From assembly GCA_028279185.1 (NCBI GenBank), contig JANQSS010000091.1, forward strand, positions 1 to 57,657: a stretch of 57,657 bases of DNA. The letters run 5' to 3'. Below the pieces are notes generated by a model that saw only the letters and a list, made by a program, of their open reading frames with translations, was not told the DNA's origin and did not search any database. Source of the stretch: Saprospiraceae bacterium (GTDB taxonomy: Bacteria; Bacteroidota; Bacteroidia; Chitinophagales; Saprospiraceae). The translations under genes were made by a program, and so were the position numbers. Each line of letters opens with the position of its first letter. Positions within the stretch are counted from its first letter, which is position 1. Positions 28,202 through 35,642 of the stretch are shown here, one piece after another.

Positions 28202-29407
28202 ATGGATTCACTCACACAATTAGCATTAGGTGCGGCAGTTGGCGAAGCCGTAGCCGGTAAAAAACTCGGAAACAAAGCTATGCTTTGGGGCGCTTTAGCT
28301 GGTACAATACCGGATCTTGATGTCGTTACTGGGTTTTGGATGAATGACATTGAATCCATGGCATTTCACAGAGGAATCACCCATTCGATTGCCTTTTCCA
28401 TTGTCTTTCCATTTGTATGCGCAATGTTGGCTCGATTGTTTTATAAACAGACGTTTCGACAAACACATGTTTATCAAATAATGTGGCGAGTACTTTGGAT
28501 AATTTTGGGGTCAGCACTGCTAATTGGGTTTTCCTACATTTTTATTTTAAACTTAAATGCAATTACGTTTTTACTGTGGTTTTGTGCAGGTTCACTAGGA
28601 GTATATTGGATATGGCGATCAATCAAAGAAAAAAATACACCAATAAAATCAATTTCGTTTAGACACTGGTATATCTTTTTCTTTCTAGGATTTGCCACAC
28701 ACATTCTAATTGATGCGTTCACGACATATGGAACGCAAATATTCCAACCATTTAGCAATTTTCGATTTACAACCTCGACAATATCCGTAGCCGACCCTTT
28801 TTATACAACACCCTTATTGCTCTTCTTAATTCTGTCTTCCTTATATCAACGAAATGAGTCCAAAAGACACCTATTGAATTACATCGGGCTTGGCCTAAGT
28901 TCACTGTATATGCTTTTTACATTTATCAATAAGTCGTATGTAGACAAGCAGTTTCGAAATAGGCTTGAAGAATTGGAAATTTCATCGGATAAATACATGA
29001 CAAATCCGACCATACTCAATAACTTTCTATGGCACGGTATAGTCGAGACGGATACAGCTTATATTGAAAGTTATTATTCGCTTTTTGATAAGAAAAGACC
29101 GTTTCAAGATATTCGAATACTGCCTAAGAACCGTCAATTACTTGCGGAAACCGGATGTGCGGCATCCACAAGTTTGCACACCTTAACATGGTTTTCTGAT
29201 GGGTATTACAATTTTTCAAACATTCGAGATACAACGTATTATAATGACTTACGTTTCGGAACACTTTGGATGGATGATCCTTCCAAACCCGACAAACAAG
29301 TGTTTTACTTCAGACTCGATGATGCATGCGATGCTCATGAAATTCGCGATACAGACGAAATTGGTGAAGCTTGGGATATATTCATGCGGCGTGTAAAAGG
29401 TGAATAG
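28202..29407 (+). CDS. YdjM-like membrane-bound metal-dependent hydrolase
   Basis: A 401-residue protein. The N-terminal part has the features of the YdjM (PF04307-type) family: MDSLTQLALGAAVGEAVAGK, then GTIPDLDV and FHRGITHSIAFS with a His pair, and a later HILIDAFTTYGTQIF segment. The Asp and His residues are presumed metal ligands in the membrane. Five to six hydrophobic segments lie within about residues 20-240. The remaining C-terminal part (about 250-401) is soluble, with no motif I recognise. The family is often described as a predicted inner-membrane hydrolase of unknown substrate. It follows rnc by 87 bases with its own -7 element. Confidence 0.82.
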   Translation: MDSLTQLALGAAVGEAVAGKKLGNKAMLWGALAGTIPDLDVVTGFWMNDIESMAFHRGITHSIAFSIVFPFVCAMLARLFYKQTFRQTHVYQIMWRVLWIILGSALLIGFSYIFILNLNAITFLLWFCAGSLGVYWIWRSIKEKNTPIKSISFRHWYIFFFLGFATHILIDAFTTYGTQIFQPFSNFRFTTSTISVADPFYTTPLLLFLILSSLYQRNESKRHLLNYIGLGLSSLYMLFTFINKSYVDKQFRNRLEELEISSDKYMTNPTILNNFLWHGIVETDTAYIESYYSLFDKKRPFQDIRILPKNRQLLAETGCAASTSLHTLTWFSDGYYNFSNIRDTTYYNDLRFGTLWMDDPSKPDKQVFYFRLDDACDAHEIRDTDEIGEAWDIFMRRVKGE

Positions 29408-29504
29408 ACCCTTTTTTGGCATCCACCCATCTTAATTTATAGCAATTAACAAAACTATAAGAGTAAATGCCTTTAGGCCAAGTAATGAATCTTCGTTCAA
29501 TCCT

Positions 29505-29512
29505 TATCTTTG
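29505..29512 (+). promoter_or_regulatory. -7 promoter element (TATCTTTG)
   Basis: Exact TAnnTTTG match 16 bases upstream of the ATG at 29529 of the thioredoxin-fold gene. Confidence 0.6.
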
Positions 29513-29528
29513 CCGCAACTTTCTAGCA

Positions 29529-30101
29529 ATGAAATATATATACACATTAATTTTTTGCATAGCCAGCCTTTTCGCATCTGATTTGGTAGCACAGGCAAAA
29601 TCAGAGCAGGGGTATTTTTTAGTGGAACTTGAAAAATTCAGCCCCCCCATTCGAGACATGATAAAAACATTCGAAGGCTTTCCAGCCACACCATTTATGG
29701 CGAATGACATGAAAGGAGAAGAGCGATTTCTGGGTGACTTTAAAGGCAAGCCAGTGGTACTATTCTTTTGGAATAAGGCAAGCGCTGATGCAGTTTCCTT
29801 ACTATACGAACTAAATCAAATTCAAAAGAAGTTTGGTAAGAAGGTGGTAATAATTGCTATGGCTGATGAGAGTCGAACGGAAGTTGAAACCTATCTGGGC
29901 GGAAATGAATTAAACATTATCGTCATTCCGAATACACGTATGCTGAGTGAGGCCGTTTATGGTGTCGAATTAGGTTATCCACGCGTGTTTTTCATCGATG
30001 AAACCGGTGTCATTCAAAGTGTAATTCCTCAACAATACTTCGATACGCATGGTGACCATGGAAAAATCTTGGAAGGCGCAATCAAGAATAGTATAAAATA
30101 G
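29529..30101 (+). CDS. Secreted thioredoxin-fold (TlpA/AhpC-like) protein lacking the CxxC motif
   Basis: A 190-residue protein with a signal peptide (residues 1-22, ending LVAQ). The fold is that of a TlpA/ResA-type thiol-disulfide protein: the FKGKPVVLFFW strand at about 71-81, a helix after it, KKVVIIAMADE at about 104-114, and the cis-Pro region YPRVFFIDETG with Pro151. In place of the expected CxxC after the Trp, residues 82-88 read NKASADA, so both redox cysteines are absent. It is thus unlikely to be an oxidoreductase; a binding or chaperone role in the periplasm is possible. It has its own promoter and no obvious operon partners. Fold assignment is moderate; the absence of Cys is seen directly. 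Confidence 0.78.
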   Translation: MKYIYTLIFCIASLFASDLVAQAKSEQGYFLVELEKFSPPIRDMIKTFEGFPATPFMANDMKGEERFLGDFKGKPVVLFFWNKASADAVSLLYELNQIQKKFGKKVVIIAMADESRTEVETYLGGNELNIIVIPNTRMLSEAVYGVELGYPRVFFIDETGVIQSVIPQQYFDTHGDHGKILEGAIKNSIK

Positions 30102-30614
30102 GCGAAGTTCTAACAAGAACATGCTTTACCCTCTGTGATTGGGATGGGTTTATGCGATAAGGTACATAAACAACTTGTCGAATCAGTAAACCTGAATATT
30201 GGACAAGAAATATTTGGAATATTAATATTTATAATGCTCTAGCAAATTAGGTGGTCAAGTTTCAGAAACTTTCGTTGCCGTAGAGATAACCTCTAGAAGA
30301 AGTTTCGGCTTAAAAATGGAACCTACTACTAAAGCGTTAATCAACTACGACACGTTGCGCCTTTTAACATTGCGTGGGTATTTATCTTATTGGAATTTTC
30401 ACTTTCTTTTATTTTCCCGCGACAACACAATCCGTTGCCGCCATTGCCCGGTAACTATTTGATAGAAAAAATTACAAGTGGAAGATAACAGCCGCTAAAA
30501 CGTGATGAACAGATCAACTTTCATTCCCGTTTCGTAGGTTAAAACAAGCACAAGACGAAAAATGGGCTGGCCTGAAGAACTACGAATTGCAATGAGACCT
30601 TAGCTAACTAAGAA
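30102..30614. other. Intergenic region of about 510 bases, no gene seen
   Basis: Lies between the converging ends of the thioredoxin-fold gene and the SDR gene. No credible reading frame or RNA gene. Short repeats are present: AAGTTTC at 30257-30263, its complement GAAACTT at 30265-30271, and AAGTTTC again at 30300-30306. It is unusually long for a convergent gap and may be gene debris. Confidence 0.5.
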
Positions 30615-31400
30615 TTACAAACTCTTCGTCCGTCCACCGTCTACAGGGACGTTGATGCCGGTTACGTATGACGCAGCCGGACTTGCTAAGAAAGCTGCGA
30701 CCTGCGCAACTTCTGAAGGATGTGCGAAGCGTCCCATTGGAACGACACTTTTCATAAACCCAACGATCTCCTCTCGCGTCTTGTTCATTGAAGCCATTCT
30801 ACTTTCAATGATTGCATCAAGTCGTCCTGTAGCCGTAAATCCAGGTAAGATATTGTTCACTGTGATGCCATGTGGTGCCAGCTCAGTAGCCATTGTCTTC
30901 GCCCAATTGCCCATGGCTCCGCGGATCGTATTACTCACTCCAAGCCCTTGAATAGGTTCCTTAACTGATGTCGAAATTATATTAATAAAGCGACCAAAAC
31001 CATCTCGTTTCATTCCTTTGGTAACATGCTTCGCAATAATATGGCTGGCAACGATGTGCATTTTGAATCCATTAGTCAATTCATCCGTCTGCGCAGCTTC
31101 CAAAGAACCACTTTTTGGACCTCCGGTATTATTTACCACGATATGAATCGTTTGACTCTGGCACAAACCGCTGATGACCATATCGAGCGTTTCGGATTGT
31201 ATCATGTCGACAACGATGTAACTGTGTTCTTGCCCCTCAACCAATGGAAGCGATTCTACCGCCTTCTTCATGGCATCTTCGGAACGCGACATCAAATGTA
31301 TATTCGCTCCAAGAGTGGCTAATTCATGGGCAATTGCTCGTCCAATGCCGCGACTACCACCGCATACCAGCGCATTCCTTCCGTTCAATGAAATATCCAT
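30615..31400 (-). CDS. SDR family oxidoreductase with altered catalytic residues
   Basis: A 261-residue Rossmann-fold protein. The cofactor loop is GGSRGIG at residues 14-20 and the NNxG motif is NNTGGP at 90-95. The SDR catalytic Tyr-x-x-x-Lys is not present: counting back from the conserved ELAPHGI, the positions hold Ser156 and Arg160 (GVSNTIRGAM). This agrees with the BKR-like SDR subgroup that I recall lacks the classical tetrad. The substrate is unknown. The gene is divergent from 3-hydroxyanthranilate dioxygenase (63 bases between the starts) and shares a palindromic promoter-like element with it, which suggests a link to tryptophan/kynurenine breakdown; that is inference. Confidence 0.88.
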   Translation of the reverse strand: MDISLNGRNALVCGGSRGIGRAIAHELATLGANIHLMSRSEDAMKKAVESLPLVEGQEHSYIVVDMIQSETLDMVISGLCQSQTIHIVVNNTGGPKSGSLEAAQTDELTNGFKMHIVASHIIAKHVTKGMKRDGFGRFINIISTSVKEPIQGLGVSNTIRGAMGNWAKTMATELAPHGITVNNILPGFTATGRLDAIIESRMASMNKTREEIVGFMKSVVPMGRFAHPSEVAQVAAFLASPAASYVTGINVPVDGGRTKSL

Positions 31401-31425
31401 TTGCCATGCATTTTAAGATTAATGC

Positions 31426-31435
31426 CTAAATTTAG
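31426..31435. promoter_or_regulatory. Palindromic element CTAAATTTAG between divergent genes
   Basis: A 10-bp perfect palindrome about 26-28 bases from each start codon (SDR at 31400, dioxygenase at 31464). Read in either direction it contains TAAATTTA, a 7-of-8 match to TAnnTTTG, so it could be a shared -7 element or an operator. Confidence 0.4.
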
Positions 31436-31463
31436 TCATACTAGATAACAAATCGATTGACAA

Positions 31464-31982
31464 ATGAGTATTAGAAAGCCATTCAACCTTAACCAATGGA
31501 TCGATGAGCACAGACACTTGCTCAAACCTCCAGTGGGAAACAAACAGGTCTACTTAGAAAATGATGATTATATCGTCATGATTGTAGGTGGCCCAAATGG
31601 CCGCAAGGATTATCACTTTGAAGATGGTGAAGAATTATTTTATCAACTCGAAGGAGATATAACATTGAAAATAATAAACGAAGACGGCACACCCGAGGAT
31701 ATTAATATAAAAGAGGGCGACATGTTTTTACTACCACCACGTATCCCTCACTCCCCTCAACGACCTGCAAATACAATAGGCTTAGTTATCGAGCGCTACC
31801 GAAAAGAAGGAGAAATAGACAAACTCATGTGGTTTTGCGAAAATTGCAATAATAAATTACATGAAGACACATTTGAAATGAGTGATATCGTCAATCAACT
31901 TCCTCCAGTCATGAATGCCTTTATGGCTTCGGAAGAAAAACGCACATGTGACGAATGTGGAACAATCATGGAACCGGCATAA
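31464..31982 (+). CDS. nbaC: 3-hydroxyanthranilate 3,4-dioxygenase
   Basis: A 172-residue cupin dioxygenase that opens the ring of 3-hydroxyanthranilate with Fe(II), giving 2-amino-3-carboxymuconate semialdehyde on the kynurenine route. The metal ligands are His51 and Glu57 (YHFEDGEELFY) and His96 (RIPHSPQRP). The C-terminal tail has two CxxC pairs, Cys125/Cys128 and Cys162/Cys165, which form the rubredoxin-like second metal site of the bacterial enzymes. Length is typical. No other kynurenine-pathway gene is in the window apart from the divergent SDR. lpxH follows 46 bases later on the same strand but is functionally unrelated. Confidence 0.96.
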   Translation: MSIRKPFNLNQWIDEHRHLLKPPVGNKQVYLENDDYIVMIVGGPNGRKDYHFEDGEELFYQLEGDITLKIINEDGTPEDINIKEGDMFLLPPRIPHSPQRPANTIGLVIERYRKEGEIDKLMWFCENCNNKLHEDTFEMSDIVNQLPPVMNAFMASEEKRTCDECGTIMEPA

Positions 31983-32028
31983 CTTCGTCGTTTGTTTATT
32001 TATTTTCAGCTAAATACCATATTAGAGC

Positions 32029-32772
32029 ATGGGTAAAATATACTTTGCCTCTGATTTTCATTTAGGTATTGACACCGAAAAAACTAGTCGTGAACGCGAA
32101 ACTTTAATCTGCAATTGGCTTGATGATATAAAAGCATCAGCAGAGAAAATTTATCTAGTTGGAGATTTATTTGATTTTTGGTTTGAGTATAAACACGTGG
32201 TGCCAAAAGGCCATGTCCGATTTTTAGGTAAAATTGCTGAAATACGAGACTCAGGCATTGAGATTGAAGTATTCACCGGAAACCATGATATGTGGTTATT
32301 CAGTTATTTTCCAGACGAATTAGGTATTCCTGTTCATCGTGATCACGTCCGAGTTGAACACAATGGTAAACATTTTTTCATCGGACATGGTGATGGGAAA
32401 GGACCAGGTGATCATGGATATAAGTTTATCAAAAAAATATTCGCCAATCCAATTTGCCAGTGGCTTTTTTCACGAATACATCCAAATATCGGAATAAGAA
32501 TTGCTAATTATTTATCGCAACGCAGTCGACGCTTGACAGAAACGGAAAATTTTCTTGGGAATGAAAACGAATGGTTAGCACTTTATGCAAATAGAAAATT
32601 AAAACAATTTCCTGAAATAGACTATTTTATATTTGGTCATAGACATTTGCCATTGGACATTTTACTAAATAACAATACCAGTCGTTACATCAATCTAGGT
32701 GATTGGTTCAAGCATTATACATATGCCGTATTTGATGGAATAGAATTAAAACTAAAATCATATCCGCTTTGA
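32029..32772 (+). CDS. lpxH: UDP-2,3-diacylglucosamine diphosphatase (LpxH-type)
   Basis: A 247-residue calcineurin-like metallophosphoesterase that splits UDP-2,3-diacylglucosamine to lipid X, the fourth step of lipid A synthesis, at the inner face of the inner membrane. The metal-binding set is complete: Asp9 and His11 (SDFHLG), Asp46 (GDLFDFWFEY), Asn85-His86 (GNHDMW), His120 (GHGDGKGPGD) and His204/His206 (FGHRHLP). The DFWFEY wording is characteristic of LpxH rather than other phosphoesterases. It is followed after 19 bases by the LysE-type gene and may share its message. A closely related LpxH2 type is the main alternative. Confidence 0.92.
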   Translation: MGKIYFASDFHLGIDTEKTSRERETLICNWLDDIKASAEKIYLVGDLFDFWFEYKHVVPKGHVRFLGKIAEIRDSGIEIEVFTGNHDMWLFSYFPDELGIPVHRDHVRVEHNGKHFFIGHGDGKGPGDHGYKFIKKIFANPICQWLFSRIHPNIGIRIANYLSQRSRRLTETENFLGNENEWLALYANRKLKQFPEIDYFIFGHRHLPLDILLNNNTSRYINLGDWFKHYTYAVFDGIELKLKSYPL

Positions 32773-32791
32773 TTGTGCAAGCGGAAAGCGT

Positions 32792-33421
32792 ATGGATTTA
32801 TTAATACAAGGAATATTAATGGGATTGGCATTGTCCATCCTCGTAGGGCCTATATTATTTGCACTTGTACAAACAAGTCTCGACCGCGGGATAAGTAGCG
32901 GCCTAATCGTTGGTTTAGGAATATGGATAAGTGACATGATGTTCATAGCACTAATTTTCACGGGATTCGCTTATATTGAAAATGTCGTTCAGCTACCGGA
33001 TTTTGAGTTTTACGGAGGTGTTATAGGAGGTGTCATACTACTCGCCATTGGTATAGGTATGATGTTGAGTAATCAGGTCGATAGGCAAATGCTGCCAAGA
33101 ACAATGAAGGAGAAAACAAAAGACGGTCTTAGTTTATGGCTAAAGGGGTTTTTAATCAACACAATAAATCCATTCACGGTATTTTTTTGGATGGGAGTCG
33201 TCAGCAATGGCCTCGGCTACGAAGAATTTACCTTTGAAGCAGTAGGCCTAATATTTGTCGGCTTAATGGCAACAATCATTATAACTGATTCTCTCAAGGT
33301 TATACTCGCCGCGCGCGTTCGAAAGCTGCTAAGTGATCCCATGATCCTGCGACTGCGTAAAATATCTGGATTGGCTCTTATAATTTTTGGTATTGCACTC
33401 ATCATTCGTGTCAATTTGTAA
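32792..33421 (+). CDS. LysE/RhtB family translocator
   Basis: A 209-residue inner-membrane protein with about six hydrophobic segments. The N-terminus follows the LysE pattern: a first helix, then ALSILVGPILFALVQTSLDRG with the Gly-Pro motif, and a later TINPFTVFFWMGV segment. Members export amino acids or similar small molecules; the substrate cannot be told from sequence. It lies 19 bases after lpxH. Confidence 0.85.
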   Translation: MDLLIQGILMGLALSILVGPILFALVQTSLDRGISSGLIVGLGIWISDMMFIALIFTGFAYIENVVQLPDFEFYGGVIGGVILLAIGIGMMLSNQVDRQMLPRTMKEKTKDGLSLWLKGFLINTINPFTVFFWMGVVSNGLGYEEFTFEAVGLIFVGLMATIIITDSLKVILAARVRKLLSDPMILRLRKISGLALIIFGIALIIRVNL

Positions 33422-33534
33422 GCATTTCTACAAATCGTTATTCGGTCGCAATAAGGCATGCACCAAGTTGTCTATGCGCATACCTCATTTTCTATCTGTA
33501 TATTTATAGCCTATACACGTTAAATAAAAATTGC

Positions 33535-35550
33535 ATGAAAAGTCTATTTCTTCTTCTATTTGCTGCGTGCATTCTGTCCTGCACAACCGAAAAGACCGTT
33601 GAGCCACAACCAAAAAACACGATCGAAGTGGCCGATTTCCAATGGCAAACGGAGCGAGTAGCCGACTTAGGAATACTCCGTTATCGGATCAACGGCTTTG
33701 ATAAATTATCTCTAAAGCAAAAGCAGCTCGTATACTGTCTTACGCAGGCCGGTCTATCTGGTAGAGATATCATGTACGATCAAAATTATAGATACAATCT
33801 TGCCATTCGCAATGCCCTGGACAAAGTTATAGGTAAATACAAAGGAAATAAAGGCGCTGAAGAATGGAAAACAATTGAAGATTATGCTAAACGCGTATGG
33901 TTTTCAAACGGTATCCACCACCACTATAGCAACGATAAATTTATTCCGGGATTTAGCCGTGAATATTTTGAGTCCGTTTTATCCGATACCAAAGTCAAGC
34001 TTTCAGATGAAATCCTCGATATAATATTTGATCCAATAGCAGATAATAAAAAGGTCAGTCAGGATTCAAAAAAAGATCTCCTACTTCATTCCGCCGGAAA
34101 CTTCTACGGGCCCGATGTAAGTCAAGCCGATGTAGAAGCATATTATGATAAAATCATCGACAATTCTGACCCTAAACCTGTATGGCATGGGTTAAATAGT
34201 CGACTAGTTAAAAAGAACGGAAAAATCGAAGAAGAAATATATTCTGCCGACGGAAAATACGGACCTGCTATAAAAGAAATAATTAAATGGCTCAAAGAAG
34301 CAATAACATTCGCAGAAAATAATGCGCAGGCTGAAGCGCTCAAGTTACTTGTAAAATATTATGAAACAGGAGATTTGAAAATATGGGACGACTATAACAT
34401 CGCCTGGGTAGAAGCAACAAAAGGTGATATTGACTACATCAATGGATTTATTGAAGTCTACAATGACCCAATGGGATATCGCGGGTCATATGAGTCAATT
34501 GTCCAAATAAAAGACTTTGATGCATCCGCACGTATGAAAAAAGTATCGGAACAGGCAAAATGGTTTGAGGAAAATAGTCCGATAATGGAGGAACACAAAA
34601 AGAAAGATGTCAAAGGAATAACGTACAACGTCGTTACAGTAGCTGGCGAAAGTGGCGATGCGAGTCCATCTACTCCTATAGGCGTGAATTTGCCAAATTC
34701 GGACTGGATACGGGCCGATTACGGATCTAAATCAGTGAGCTTGGGAAATATAATTGAAGCGTATAACGGAGCGGCAGGGCCCGGTTTGTTAAAAGAGTTT
34801 TCACACGATGTGGAAGAAATCGAACGCGCTGAAAAACATGGGAAACTATCTGGAAAAATACACACGGCACTGCATGAGGTGATTGGACACGCGTCAGGAC
34901 AATTGGAGGTTGGTGTAGGAACTCCAAAAGAGACGTTGAAAAATTATGCATCACCACTGGAAGAGGCACGTGCTGATTTAGTGTCACTTTATTTCATTAT
35001 AGATCAAAAATTGGTTGAATTGGGCTTAATGGAAAGCATCGAAGTCGGTAAAGCACAGTATGACCAATATCTAAAGAATGGATACATGCTCCAATTGCGC
35101 CGTATCGAACCTGGAAATAATATTGAGCAAGCTCACATGCGAAATCGACAAACGGTTGCTTCATATGCCATCGAAAAAGGGGTAAAAAGCGGTGCAGTTG
35201 AATTGGTAGAACGCGATGGAAATACCTATATCGAAATAAAAGATTATGAAAAGCTGCGTGAACATTTTGGTACGTTGCTAAAAGAAGTACAGCGCATAAA
35301 ATCGCAGGGTGACTATGCCGCAGCCGAGAAATTGTTCGAAACCTACGGCGTTCATGTAAATGAAGCCATACATCAAGAGGTCTTGGCTCGATCCGATAAA
35401 TTAAATATTCCACCGTATTGGGGATTTATTAATCCTGAAATGGAAATATTAAAAAATGAGGCAGGCGAAGTCGGAGATATAAAAGTGACATATCCCATGG
35501 ACTTTACGGAGCAGATGCTACGGTATGGGAAGAAGTATAGTTTTTTATAA
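33535..35550 (+). CDS. Lipoprotein metallopeptidase, dipeptidyl-peptidase III (M49)-like
   Basis: A 671-residue protein with a lipoprotein signal (ACILSC, lipid-modified Cys about residue 16), so it is anchored in an envelope membrane. The zinc motif HEVIGH lies at residues 447-452 and the downstream EEARAD at 476-481, matching the HExxGH and EExRAD pair of the M49 dipeptidyl-peptidase III family; Glu448 would be the catalytic base. Dipeptidyl-peptidase III removes dipeptides from oligopeptide N-termini. Proteins of this kind are sometimes labelled dihydrofolate reductase in databases, for which I see no support here. It stands alone, with TATATTTA at 33499-33506 as a weak possible -7 element. 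It converges with the beta-helix gene. Confidence 0.88.
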   Translation: MKSLFLLLFAACILSCTTEKTVEPQPKNTIEVADFQWQTERVADLGILRYRINGFDKLSLKQKQLVYCLTQAGLSGRDIMYDQNYRYNLAIRNALDKVIGKYKGNKGAEEWKTIEDYAKRVWFSNGIHHHYSNDKFIPGFSREYFESVLSDTKVKLSDEILDIIFDPIADNKKVSQDSKKDLLLHSAGNFYGPDVSQADVEAYYDKIIDNSDPKPVWHGLNSRLVKKNGKIEEEIYSADGKYGPAIKEIIKWLKEAITFAENNAQAEALKLLVKYYETGDLKIWDDYNIAWVEATKGDIDYINGFIEVYNDPMGYRGSYESIVQIKDFDASARMKKVSEQAKWFEENSPIMEEHKKKDVKGITYNVVTVAGESGDASPSTPIGVNLPNSDWIRADYGSKSVSLGNIIEAYNGAAGPGLLKEFSHDVEEIERAEKHGKLSGKIHTALHEVIGHASGQLEVGVGTPKETLKNYASPLEEARADLVSLYFIIDQKLVELGLMESIEVGKAQYDQYLKNGYMLQLRRIEPGNNIEQAHMRNRQTVASYAIEKGVKSGAVELVERDGNTYIEIKDYEKLREHFGTLLKEVQRIKSQGDYAAAEKLFETYGVHVNEAIHQEVLARSDKLNIPPYWGFINPEMEILKNEAGEVGDIKVTYPMDFTEQMLRYGKKYSFL

Positions 35551-35642
35551 GCAGAACCAGAAAGACCTACTTTTTCGCAATAGAAGGTTTACTAATTGAC
35601 CACAAAAGGGGCTTTCAATCAGCAATGTAGATGAGCATATAT

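Noticed and set aside
34997-35413. 138-codon minus-strand frame inside the M49 gene
   Set aside because: His/Arg-rich antisense translation without any domain.
33535-35550. Dihydrofolate reductase label for the M49-like gene
   Set aside because: No DHFR motifs are visible; the HEVIGH and EEARAD zinc-site pair supports a peptidase.
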